In this document: in pieces, positions 7,675-14,928 of the stretch
Layout of the letters: every line of letters starts with the position of its first letter
How positions within the stretch are numbered: the first letter of the stretch is position 1
NCBI GenBank assembly: GCA_005879255.1
Contig: VBKY01000110.1
Location: forward strand, 1 to 16,915
Direction: 5' to 3'
Source of the DNA: Deltaproteobacteria bacterium
GTDB lineage: Bacteria > Desulfobacterota_B > Binatia > UBA9968
Length of the DNA stretch: 16,915 nt
The notes under the pieces: generated by a model
Seen by the model: the letters and a program-made list of their open reading frames with translations, nothing else
Databases searched by the model: none
Told to the model about the DNA's origin: nothing
Position numbers and translations under genes: made by a program

Positions 7675-7838
7675 GGCATGGATAGATGACCCGTAACTAT
7701 CGAGTGAGTCAGTCTTTGCCGACCGACGATTTCATAATAATAGCCGATCCTATAATCGTTTTCGTGGCTTAACAACGAATATCCGTCCCCGGCAAACACT
7801 GCGTCTATCTCAGCCTTTACCGTCTATAGTAGATCCGA
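7675..7838. other. Gap upstream of the SIR2-like gene
   Basis: A 164-bp stretch with no convincing coding region. It is locally AT-richer (around 7727-7775). GTTAAGC on the minus strand (7773-7767) fits the GTTRRRY consensus of cassette junctions and could mark the upstream edge of a cassette, but seven bases is too little to rely on. The promoter for the SIR2-like gene, if any, should lie here; no clear -35/-10 pair is seen. Confidence 0.3.
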
Positions 7839-7883
7839 GATGCCGCGAGGTTTTTGGAGAGCGAGCGCGGCTGGCTATTTTAA
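7839..7883 (+). pseudogene. Remnant of a second trxB 3' end
   Basis: The stretch translates as DAARFLESERGWLF and stop, matching the real TrxB C-terminus DAERFLETQEG. The 20 bases 7841-7860 match 6571-6590 at 16 positions, and three of the four differences are silent third-position changes (GAC/GAT, TTA/TTG, GAA/GAG). The copies are 1270 bp apart on the same strand and flank the SIR2/HEPN module. This looks like an old trxB tail displaced by an insertion. The remnant overlaps the stop of the convergent gene at 7880 by four bases, as a native convergent gene end might. It is short, so chance similarity cannot be excluded. Confidence 0.5.
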
Positions 7884-8155
7884 ATCAACGTCCCATCGGG
7901 TTTCATGATCACGGATTCGGTAAGCGGGAGAAATGCTCGCCAACCGCCGTCGTCGATCGATCCCATGATACGTAGATCTTTCTCGGGCTGCGAATCCCAG
8001 AACACGTTTAGTTCGATCTGGTAGTTGACACCCGACTCGGTCGATATGCTCTTAACTTCGGGACGGCTGATCAATTCAACGAGCTTGATATAGGGACGAG
8101 CGGCAAACGCTCTCAGCTCTCTCGATAAAATCAACATTGCTTCGGCTTTATTCAT
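7880..8155 (-). CDS. Small conserved-looking hypothetical protein
   Basis: A 91-residue soluble protein (from ATG 8155; a TTG directly upstream at 8158 would add one residue). I do not recognise the family. A helical N-terminus (MNKAEAMLILSRELRAFAARPY) is followed by alternating strands (VNYQIELNVFWDS, LRIMGSIDDGGW, LPLTESVIMKPDG). This is a plausible small alpha+beta fold with balanced composition, typical of a real gene rather than a shadow. There is no signal peptide, membrane segment or cysteine. Its stop overlaps the trxB tail remnant by four bases on the opposite strand. It lies downstream of the broken DUF486 gene on the same strand. No clear ribosome site is seen. Confidence 0.6.
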   Translation of the reverse strand: MNKAEAMLILSRELRAFAARPYIKLVELISRPEVKSISTESGVNYQIELNVFWDSQPEKDLRIMGSIDDGGWRAFLPLTESVIMKPDGTLI

Positions 8156-8191
8156 CAAGAGCTATGGCTGCCCGTGATATTGGCATGGTAA

Positions 8192-8533
8192 CTAGGACCG
8201 AAACATAAAATACACTGCTCCGAGCAAGCACAGTCCCGCCCATAACATAAATAGTCGAGCTTTAGGGGTTCACGCATGTAGAGCACCGCGAACGGTGCGA
8301 ACACGGAAACCACCTCCTGGGTGATCTTGAGTTGCGCGACAGTTAATTGACTGTAGCCAATGCGGGTTCGCCGGTACTTGCAGGAGATATTCGAGCAAGG
8401 CGATTCCCCAGCTTGCCAACGCCGCGATGTACCATCTGCCGTCGTGGAGATTTTTCAAGTGTCCGTACCAGGCGAAGGTCATGAAAACGTTCGAACCGAT
8501 AAGCAATAGTGTAGTCCTGACGATAATTGGCAT
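8192..8533 (-). pseudogene. DUF486 (DMT-like) small membrane protein, broken by two frameshifts
   Basis: Reading across three frames gives a complete DUF486 protein of about 110 residues: VFMTFAWYGHLK, WYIAALASWGIALLEYLLQV, PANRIGYSQLTVAQLKITQE, VFAPFAVLYMREPLKLDYL and WAGLCLLGAVYFMFRS. These are the family's membrane segments in order. The first break is one extra base in the GGG at 8364-8366 (plus strand), after LLQVPAN. The second is a tandem CATAA duplication at 8241-8250; removing one copy restores LDYLWAGL. The start ATG at 8533 has a GGAGG ribosome site 11 bases upstream. Two separate lesions, one a five-base duplication, point to true gene decay rather than base-calling error. The role of DUF486 proteins is not established; they resemble half-size drug/metabolite transporters. 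Confidence 0.8.
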
Positions 8534-8560
8534 TTCTTATTCTACCTCCAGCCGATCTGA

Positions 8561-9100
8561 CTAGTAACAGCTCGACCAAAGGCCGAGAGCTTGGCTGCGA
8601 GCGATACTTTCCAGCTGGCGAAATTCTACAACGTGGCGAAACGGGAATCGAGTGTACGTGTGGGCGTAGCCGCGGCGGATCAGCTCGGCGTTAAGCATCG
8701 TGCCGTCTTCGAGATAAGCATACCCCAAGGTACGGCCGTAGCGATCTTTGTGATGGCGCGCCACGTTGGATTCGTCGAGAACCAAGCGAATCGATTTATG
8801 CTCGACCATTCTCCGGGTGAATTCTTTGGCGTCCTTGCCGAAACACTGCACCGTTTTATTTGGATGAACGGTTTCCGGGGTATCGACGCCGATGAGCCGC
8901 ACTTTTTCGTTCGGGCTGACGACTATTGTGTCGCCGTCGATAACGCGAATGACCAGGCGCTTTTCGGAAATTGCGTTGCGAGATTCTCTGGATTGCTCGG
9001 AAATGCCAACAGGCGCTTCCTGATGGGAAGCCGAACCGGCTTCGAGCGCCGCCGCTGCGAGTAAGCCGAGCAGAAATAAAATTTTGATGCGCACGATCAT
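8561..9100 (-). CDS. Secreted thermonuclease-like protein (SNase domain)
   Basis: A 179-residue protein from ATG 9100. The first 24 or so residues (MIVRIKILFLLGLLAAAALEAGSAS) form a signal peptide, so it probably acts in the periplasm or outside. The rest is a staphylococcal-nuclease domain (about 48-176) with the full active-site set: VIDGDTI with D55 and D57, RLIGVDTPE with R68, D73 and E76, and DRYGRTLGYAY with R123. ALGLWSSCY matches the usual C-terminal ALGLW motif. Such enzymes cut DNA and RNA with calcium. A TTG at 9118 would add six residues before the signal core; ATG 9100 is preferred because it gives a standard signal peptide. Two cysteines (about C86 and C178) could form a disulfide. 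Confidence 0.9.
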   Translation of the reverse strand: MIVRIKILFLLGLLAAAALEAGSASHQEAPVGISEQSRESRNAISEKRLVIRVIDGDTIVVSPNEKVRLIGVDTPETVHPNKTVQCFGKDAKEFTRRMVEHKSIRLVLDESNVARHHKDRYGRTLGYAYLEDGTMLNAELIRRGYAHTYTRFPFRHVVEFRQLESIARSQALGLWSSCY

Positions 9101-9227
9101 TGACCGGAGCAAGAGCAATGCCCCGGCGCATGATCATTTTACGTGGCTACAGGAGACCTTTACTTGTCGATGGGAATTCCAGGTAACTGTGCGAGGCTCA
9201 AATCTGGTTGAAAAGACAGGCCAAAGG

Positions 9228-9614
9228 TTACGGTTCGAGTTTTTGGAGTTCTGCGAGAAGGTACTCGCGACTTTTTATTTCGCTACCGTCATTGAATCGG
9301 ATGAGATACGGCTTGCCGGATGTGCCCGATATACTTGCGACCTTGTCGATAAAGTCACGGGCTGATTTTACCTCGGCGGCGTTGGCGTCCCATTTGCCGT
9401 GCAGAAAGCGAACTGCGCTTGCGACCTCGTAGGTGGAGCCGTTGCGGATAAACTTGGCCTCTTTGAGGTCGCCTACCTGCTTGATCAAAGCTTCGATTTT
9501 TTGCTTCTCGGTTACGGGCAGGTTCTGGGCATAAAGGAATGACGGCGCTGCAACGAGCAAAAACAGCCATAAAGTCAGTTTAGTTAGAATTGTCACGGTC
9601 AGGTAGCGAGCCAT
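9228..9614 (-). CDS. Secreted small protein, DUF5329-like
   Basis: A 128-residue protein with a clear signal peptide (about 1-29, ending LYAQ), so exported. The mature part is short and soluble: TEKQKIEALIKQVGDLKEAKF, FIRNGSTYEVASAVRFLHGKW, SARDFIDKVAS, SGTSGKPYLIRFNDG and YLLAELQKLEP. The order FxRNGSxY, then a helix with FLxxKW, then DFIxKxAS and SGKPYLI is what I recall for DUF5329 proteins, whose function is unknown. It sits 51 bp downstream of the isochorismatase-fold gene on the same strand and could be the last gene of that transcript, though its secretion signal makes a shared metabolic role unlikely. Confidence 0.7.
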   Translation of the reverse strand: MARYLTVTILTKLTLWLFLLVAAPSFLYAQNLPVTEKQKIEALIKQVGDLKEAKFIRNGSTYEVASAVRFLHGKWDANAAEVKSARDFIDKVASISGTSGKPYLIRFNDGSEIKSREYLLAELQKLEP

Positions 9615-9665
9615 ACGTAATTTAGACGTACAAAAGCCGAAAACGTTCCAGCTCTCATTCTATCC

Positions 9666-10301
9666 CTAATTGACAGTTTTCCGAATCATGTCCAAAACCT
9701 GGTCGGTGGTCCTGACACGCGCCATGCGCGGGAATACGGTATTCATAAAAGCGGCCATGGAGTCTTCATGGGAGTTGCTGCATGCGTCGCGAACAACGAT
9801 GACGTTGTAGTCATGGTCTCGGGCCGAATAGACCGTCGAGGCGACGCCGACGTCGACGGCGCCGCCGGAGATAATGATCGTGTCGATGCCACGGGTGCGT
9901 AAGGCCAAGTCAAAATAGGTTTGGTGAAATGTGCTCCAGCGAAATTTCGGGATAACGTAATCATCTGCCCGCGGTGCAATTTCTTCGATGACCTTCTGCT
10001 CCCACGAGCCTTCCGTCGCGCCATGGACCGTCGGACTGCAGTCGTCATTGGGCCAAGGCCGAAGCCGCATGTCGGTATCGGTGACGATCATGCTGCGGCT
10101 CTCGCCGTCGGGCCGGTGGTTGGCCATGGCGTAGGCAATGAGAATCCCGTTCTGGCGCGCCGCGTTCATCAAGCGCACGGCGTTATCAACCACCGGTTTC
10201 ATTCTTTTTTTTGTCTCTTCCGGTGCGCCGTGGTAGTAAACGTTCAACATGTCGAAAAAGAGGAGCGCGGTTTGACGGTTGTTTAGATAATTAACGTTCA
10301 T
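9666..10301 (-). CDS. Isochorismatase-fold hydrolase lacking the usual nucleophile cysteine
   Basis: A 211-residue cytoplasmic protein of the isochorismatase/cysteine-hydrolase superfamily. The N-terminal ALLFFDMLN carries the expected acidic residue (D17), and YVIPKFRWSTF carries the expected lysine (K119). The third member of the triad should be a cysteine in a loop like TN-x-C-V-x-ST-AR. Here the loop reads ISGGAVDVGVAST, with G152 where the cysteine belongs. Some family members also lack it, among them, as I recall, E. coli YecD, so this is not a simple defect, but amidase chemistry through a thioenzyme is not possible. The start has a textbook AAGGAGAT ribosome site six bases upstream (10308-10315). 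It follows the VOC gene by 54 bp and probably belongs to the same operon. Confidence 0.85.
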   Translation of the reverse strand: MNVNYLNNRQTALLFFDMLNVYYHGAPEETKKRMKPVVDNAVRLMNAARQNGILIAYAMANHRPDGESRSMIVTDTDMRLRPWPNDDCSPTVHGATEGSWEQKVIEEIAPRADDYVIPKFRWSTFHQTYFDLALRTRGIDTIIISGGAVDVGVASTVYSARDHDYNVIVVRDACSNSHEDSMAAFMNTVFPRMARVRTTDQVLDMIRKTVN

Positions 10302-10355
10302 ATTCGGATCTCCTTATCATTGACGAGCTGGTCAGATGCGAGCCGGCATAAGCAA

Positions 10356-11228
10356 TCAGTTACTCAGGCAGCCGATTTCCCACCAATTGCGATCGAGATC
10401 GCTCAGTAGAAAAGACTGACCATCCGTTATCTCTTCGATTGCCTCGATTGCGGTGATGCCGAACTCTTCTCGGCGGATTTGTAATTCTTTATGGGCCTCT
10501 ACCAGCGCCGACAGCGACTGGACCGTCACGGTATGACGCTGCAGCGGGGTGAGATATTTTCGGTTCCTTTCGGGAATTTCAAGACTTACCACGTACCAGG
10601 GCGTTGATGGATGCTTGATATCATGAGGCCTGATCGTCGGCACGTGAGTGATGACATCGAGGCCCAAGACTTCTCTGTAGAATTTAACCGAGGCGTTTAG
10701 ATTAACGCACTCGATGGTCCCATGCGTCATCGCTTGCGGAATGTAGCCCCGCCCCGGAAACTCGCCTTCGGTCAGCTTCGTCTTCCATGGATATGCGATG
10801 TGTTCCGGCAAGCCGGCTTTGTGACGGTTCTCGTAGGATTCGATTTCCCAATAATTGCCGCCGGGCTCGACGAAGAACATCGAATACGAGCCGTCTCGTT
10901 CCTTTCGCTTCACGACTTTCTTGAGTTGCAGTCGTTCTTTGTTGGCAAGGAGATATTGATGTGCGTTGTCGACTTCCTGGTTATTCGAAACACGGACGCC
11001 GTAATGATTCCGCTCAGGCTTATCTTTGACGTCAGGACCGCCCTCGTGAAGGATCAGCTTCCAACCGGTGTTAGGGTGTTTCATCGTCGCCTGATCGTCC
11101 CGGCGGTCGATCAGTTCGAGCGCCAAAATATGGGACAACACGGGGATCGTTTCGTCGAGATAACGACATTCGCTGTGACCGTGGACGAGGCCGGTGGGTT
11201 GAATGACCGAGCGAATGGATGACGACAT
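10356..11228 (-). CDS. Two-module VOC protein, extradiol dioxygenase-like
   Basis: A 290-residue protein made of two vicinal-oxygen-chelate modules (about 10-135 and 163-287). Each keeps a possible metal-ligand triad: H16 or H18, H75 (RNHYGVRV) and E128 (NYWEIE) in the first; H169 (MTHGTIE), H232 (RHTVTV) and E284 (NWWEIG) in the second. Spacing in the second module is close to that of type I extradiol dioxygenases, which open catechol rings with iron. LNASVKFYREVLGLDVI is a classic VOC entry helix. Glyoxalase-like isomerases share the fold, so the reaction is not certain. A strong AAGGAGA ribosome site (11234-11240) precedes the ATG. Location next to two FAH proteins supports a role in ring-cleavage-type catabolism. 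Confidence 0.85.
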   Translation of the reverse strand: MSSSIRSVIQPTGLVHGHSECRYLDETIPVLSHILALELIDRRDDQATMKHPNTGWKLILHEGGPDVKDKPERNHYGVRVSNNQEVDNAHQYLLANKERLQLKKVVKRKERDGSYSMFFVEPGGNYWEIESYENRHKAGLPEHIAYPWKTKLTEGEFPGRGYIPQAMTHGTIECVNLNASVKFYREVLGLDVITHVPTIRPHDIKHPSTPWYVVSLEIPERNRKYLTPLQRHTVTVQSLSALVEAHKELQIRREEFGITAIEAIEEITDGQSFLLSDLDRNWWEIGCLSN

Positions 11229-11312
11229 GGCGGTCTCCTTAAGAGGAACTCGACAGGGCTAATGGACAGATAGGACCAATTAAAAAGACCAATGAAGTGT
11301 CGAGACGATGGT

Positions 11313-12269
11313 TCATTCTGCCACAATGCGGTTTCTGAGCAGGCCGACTTTTTCGACTTCGGCTTCGACAACGTCGCCAGGTTTAAGCCACCATGGAGTT
11401 TGATCCGGCTTTCGTCCGGCGGCTACGCCGCGCGGCGTTCCAGTGGTTAGCACATCCCCCGGATTGAGCCCCATCTGCGACCAGTACGCGATCATATCGC
11501 GAATCTTAAAAATCATGTAACCGAGATGCGAGTCTTGGCGCGTTTCACCGTTGACGGAAAGTCTCAACTTCAAGTTCTGCGGTTCGGGGGTCTCGTCCGC
11601 AGTGACTAGATAGGGCCCCATGGGCGCAAAGCCGGGGAAGCTTTTGCCCATCAGGTGAATGCCGGTCTTATTCTCGCTGCGGATCACGTCCCGGGCGCTG
11701 ATATCGTTGAACGCCGCATAGCCGGCGACGTACTCCAACGCCTCTTCCTCGGTCACGTCGAGACAAGGTTTGCCGATAATAATGGCGAGCTCGACTTCGT
11801 AATCGAGATTCTTCACTTCGGGCGGATGAGGAATATCGTCCTCGGGACCGATCACGGTGCCGGGAAGCTTGAGAAAAGCCACCGGCGCCGCCGGGCCTTT
11901 CTTGGACGACATCTCGGCGACGTGATCGGAAAAATTTTTTCCCGCGGACACCAACGCGCCCGGGCGCGGCACCGGCGCCATGAGCCGAACTTCAGAGCGC
12001 TTAAAGATAGTTCCACCATTTGAGTCATTTGTTTTCTGGCTCACATAGGCCAGTGCTTTGCGCGCCGCGTCCAGGCTTTTCTCGCTGCGTTTCAAGAATT
12101 CCATAATGTCGCGGCCGAGGACGACGGCAGCCATTTGATACGCAGCGGGGTTGGATTCAACTTCGCGAAGGTAGGATTCGTAGGCTCTATGCAAATCGAC
12201 GATGCGGCCTTTGTCATCGAGAGCACCGATGCGTTCTTGGTTCTGATGGACAAACGTTAATAGTTTCAT
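11313..12269 (-). CDS. Fumarylacetoacetate hydrolase (FAH) family protein
   Basis: A 318-residue protein. The C-terminal FAH domain (about 100-315) opens with GKNFSDHVAEM (110-120; H116) and holds the metal ligands E158 and E160 in LDYEVELAIIIGK and D189 in FNDISARDV. KSFPGFAPMGPYL (209-221) and TTGTPRGVAAG (275-285) complete the family signature. The N-terminal 95 residues match the small helper domain of FAH hydratases/hydrolases. Family members split acylpyruvates, hydrate oxo-dienoates or decarboxylate ring-cleavage products with Mg2+ or Mn2+. The ATG overlaps the stop of the upstream FAH paralogue (ATGA), with an AAGGGAG ribosome site seven bases before it, so the two are translationally coupled. 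The exact substrate is not readable. Confidence 0.93.
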   Translation of the reverse strand: MKLLTFVHQNQERIGALDDKGRIVDLHRAYESYLREVESNPAAYQMAAVVLGRDIMEFLKRSEKSLDAARKALAYVSQKTNDSNGGTIFKRSEVRLMAPVPRPGALVSAGKNFSDHVAEMSSKKGPAAPVAFLKLPGTVIGPEDDIPHPPEVKNLDYEVELAIIIGKPCLDVTEEEALEYVAGYAAFNDISARDVIRSENKTGIHLMGKSFPGFAPMGPYLVTADETPEPQNLKLRLSVNGETRQDSHLGYMIFKIRDMIAYWSQMGLNPGDVLTTGTPRGVAAGRKPDQTPWWLKPGDVVEAEVEKVGLLRNRIVAE

Positions 12270-13249
12270 CGACGCACTCCCTTCGACGAAACGACCTGGT
12301 GTGACAGCTCGCCGACGGCTGGCGAAAAGCAGCAGACTTCAGAACCGATCTTGAGCGGCGCCGGATTTTGCAGCCGGTCGCCTTGAAGCGCCATACTGGC
12401 GCCGATGGCGAGAAAGTCACCCGGCTGGATGCCGAGGATCGACCAGCGGGCGATGATTTGCTCGATGGTAAATACGCAGTCGCGCAGAGCAAATTCTTGC
12501 TTGACGCTGCCATCGAGCGATAGCTTTACGTCGACGTTTTCCAATTCCTTTCTCGTCGGCTTGAGCCAAATCGCCGGACCTAAAGATGTGCTCGATGGAA
12601 AATTTTTGCCGAGCAAGTTGTTTGTCGTAAGCCCTTCGCGCCGATTTACGTCGCGCGCTGTAATATCGAGCAAAATCGTCGCGCCGCCGATATAATCCCA
12701 AGCCTGCTCGGGTGGAATTCTTTTACCGGCTTTGCCGATCACCAGTGCGAGACAAGCGTCGGCATCGAGCTCTTCGGAAAACTTCGGCCAAACGATTGGC
12801 ACTCCGGTCGTAACGAACGTTTGCGGCAACTTGTAGTAACCGGTTGGGATTTCGGCTTTCGGCATGGCTTCGATACGGGCTTTGTCGGAGAAACCTATGA
12901 CGAAGCTTTTTTCCGGATTCTGCAATGGCGGCAGTAGCCGAACTTCCCTCGGCTCGTAAACGACTTTCTCATCGGCCGGGCCGCGCAATTCATTAGAGCC
13001 ACTTTTGTGAAGGAATGAAACGACTTCGTTTAACGCCTTAAGCGCTTGTTCACCGCGCTGTAGAAACGCCGCGATCGTGTCCGGAAAGTAAAACGCCGCA
13101 AGCTCGTAGGCGCTTGATGGATTATGCTCCACTTGTGCAAAGCGCGCTGCGCACGCGAGATTTAAATCAACCAGTTTCCCACTCACCTCGGTGAAAATTC
13201 TTGGTTGATGTGGAGGAAAACTTTCTAACAGACCTAAATAAAGCTTCAT
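12266..13249 (-). CDS. FAH-family paralogue with degenerate metal site
   Basis: A 327-residue relative of the next gene: same start (MKLYLGLLE versus MKLLTFVHQ), same helix pattern and same C-terminal fold. Key residues have changed. The metal motif LDYEVELA becomes LDADACLA, so the first two glutamates are D164 and C166; only D195 (LLDITARDV) is kept. HVAEM becomes ARIEAM, losing the catalytic-site histidine, and TTGTPRGV becomes AIGASMAL. This looks like a non-catalytic partner, or an enzyme with altered chemistry. FAH proteins act as dimers, so a hetero-oligomer with the intact paralogue is a reasonable guess, and the 4-bp ATGA overlap between the genes would give equal synthesis. No good ribosome site is seen at its own ATG. 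Confidence 0.88.
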   Translation of the reverse strand: MKLYLGLLESFPPHQPRIFTEVSGKLVDLNLACAARFAQVEHNPSSAYELAAFYFPDTIAAFLQRGEQALKALNEVVSFLHKSGSNELRGPADEKVVYEPREVRLLPPLQNPEKSFVIGFSDKARIEAMPKAEIPTGYYKLPQTFVTTGVPIVWPKFSEELDADACLALVIGKAGKRIPPEQAWDYIGGATILLDITARDVNRREGLTTNNLLGKNFPSSTSLGPAIWLKPTRKELENVDVKLSLDGSVKQEFALRDCVFTIEQIIARWSILGIQPGDFLAIGASMALQGDRLQNPAPLKIGSEVCCFSPAVGELSHQVVSSKGVRR

Positions 13250-13325
13250 ATGGCTCGACGTTAACGGTTAAGGTAAGAAATTGTTTTTCGTCTATCACGG
13301 ACAGCAGGGAATTCCTAGGCAGGAT

Positions 13326-14921
13326 CTACTTCGCGCCCGGCCAGTTTTTGAGAATTTCTTTTGCCGCGAGATAACCCGGGAGACCGGTCACACCGCCGCC
13401 CGGGTGCGTGCCAGAGCCGCAAAGATAAAGATTTCGGATCGGTGTGCGATAACGCGACCAGCCGGGAACCGGGCGCATGAAAAAAACTTGATCAAGGGCC
13501 ATTTCGGCGTGATAGAGGTGGCCTTCGGTCACACCGTAAACTTGTTCTAGATCTAAGGGCGTTAAGATTTGGCGATGCAAGATAGCGTCCTTAAAGCCCG
13601 GCGCGTATTCCTCGATTTGATTCACCACCACGTCGCCCAGCGTTTCGCGCTGTTCATTCCAATTTGCCTCTCTCAAATGATAGGGCGCATACTGCATCCA
13701 GATCGACATGACGTGTTTACCAGCCGGCGCGAGAGTCGGATCGGCGACGGTCGGAATCGCGATTTCCAGAAATGGCTGTTTCGAGAACCGCCCATACTTG
13801 GCATCGTCGGCAGCACGCTCCAGGTAGTCGAGCGTCGGGCCGATGTGGATGATGCCGCCGAGATGCGCCGGCCCATCGTGGTTTGCCGAGCCTTTGAAGG
13901 ACGGCAAACTATCCAATGCCAAATTGATCTTCGCTACCGTCCCGCGCGAGCGGATGTTCTGCACTTGCAACAAAAAATTCGGATCGAGATAAGTTGGTTC
14001 GACGAGATTTAGAAATGTCCGCTTCACGTCCGCACCCGAGACTACCAGGCTCGCATCGATCTCCTCGCCGTCCTGCAATACGACGCCTGTCGCTGCCCCA
14101 TTCCTGGTGACGACCTTTGCAACTTCGGCACCGGTACGAATTTCCGCGCCCGATTGCTCTGCGGCGTGCGCCAAGGCTTGTGCCAGCATGCCAATACCAC
14201 CACGGACAAAACCGGCGGTGCGAAGGGCGCCATTCGATTCGCCAAGCTGGTGATGGAGCAGCCCGAACGCAGTTCCTTGCTGACGCGGACCGACGGAGGA
14301 CCCAAGTAGACCACTTGCTGCGAGCGCCGCTTTAAGCAAATCGTTTTCAAACCAGCCGTCGACAAGGTCGGCAACGCTCATTGCCAAGATCCGTAAGAAC
14401 TCGTACCTTTCTTTTTCGCCGAGGCGATGGAATTTCCATGCTGCCTTGATCAGCTCCAGAGGACTGGAGTTTCCGGGAGCGGCGCGATCGGGCAAGGGCA
14501 GAGCGTAAAGGATGAGAAGAAACGCGGACATTCTTTTCAGAAGCGAACAGAATATTGCAAATCTCTGTCCGTCGTTTTTGGAATGATGTCCGATCTCCTC
14601 CACTGCTTGCGCGAGGTCTCTTGGGATGATGAGAGCATTTCCCTCCAGGCTAGGCGCAAAGAGTAACGGCTTGAGTGGGAGAATCTGTAAGCCGTGTTTT
14701 TGTAGATCGAGATCGGCAATGATCTCCCGTGCAAACGATCCGGCTAGATGAGCGCATGTGAAGAACTTGAACCCGGGAAAAATCTCTTCGGTTGCGGCAA
14801 TACCGCCGACGATGGGACGCCGCTCGAGAACCAAGACTTTTTTCCCGGACTTGGCAAGATAAGCGGCGGTCACCAGTCCGTTGTGACCGGCGCCGATAAT
14901 GATCGCGTCATAGGTCGGCAC
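13326..14921 (-). CDS. FAD-dependent oxidoreductase, PYROXD2 / phytoene desaturase-like (copy 2)
   Basis: A 531-residue flavoprotein. YDAIIIGAGHNGLVTAAYLA gives the dinucleotide-binding GxGxxG (G10, G12, G15) with the ribose-binding acid in VLERR (E33) and the following VGG. The C-terminal FAD motif is RNLYLCGSGTHPGGGV with AAKEIL. WSRYRTPI and EEYAPGFKDAI are typical of the PYROXD2 branch of the phytoene-desaturase/amine-oxidase superfamily rather than carotenoid enzymes. The start is GTG, seven bases after the stop of the paralogous gene upstream. The AAAAGGAG within that gene's end is too far away (17 bases) to be an ideal ribosome site. The reaction is unknown: probably an FAD-linked oxidation or isomerisation. 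Confidence 0.9.
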   Translation of the reverse strand: MPTYDAIIIGAGHNGLVTAAYLAKSGKKVLVLERRPIVGGIAATEEIFPGFKFFTCAHLAGSFAREIIADLDLQKHGLQILPLKPLLFAPSLEGNALIIPRDLAQAVEEIGHHSKNDGQRFAIFCSLLKRMSAFLLILYALPLPDRAAPGNSSPLELIKAAWKFHRLGEKERYEFLRILAMSVADLVDGWFENDLLKAALAASGLLGSSVGPRQQGTAFGLLHHQLGESNGALRTAGFVRGGIGMLAQALAHAAEQSGAEIRTGAEVAKVVTRNGAATGVVLQDGEEIDASLVVSGADVKRTFLNLVEPTYLDPNFLLQVQNIRSRGTVAKINLALDSLPSFKGSANHDGPAHLGGIIHIGPTLDYLERAADDAKYGRFSKQPFLEIAIPTVADPTLAPAGKHVMSIWMQYAPYHLREANWNEQRETLGDVVVNQIEEYAPGFKDAILHRQILTPLDLEQVYGVTEGHLYHAEMALDQVFFMRPVPGWSRYRTPIRNLYLCGSGTHPGGGVTGLPGYLAAKEILKNWPGAK

Positions 14922-14928
14922 GGTAATG

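Noticed and set aside
7767..7773. GTTAAGC (minus strand) as the upstream cassette junction
   Set aside because: It fits GTTRRRY but is only seven bases with no paired partner or inner boxes, so chance is likely.
7809..7817. CTCAGCCTT as an inverted copy of part of the attC-like site (6627-6635)
   Set aside because: Only nine bases match and the flanks diverge; not enough to call a second site.
8591..9064. A 157-residue plus-strand frame
   Set aside because: It is antisense to the thermonuclease-like gene, which has its full active site.
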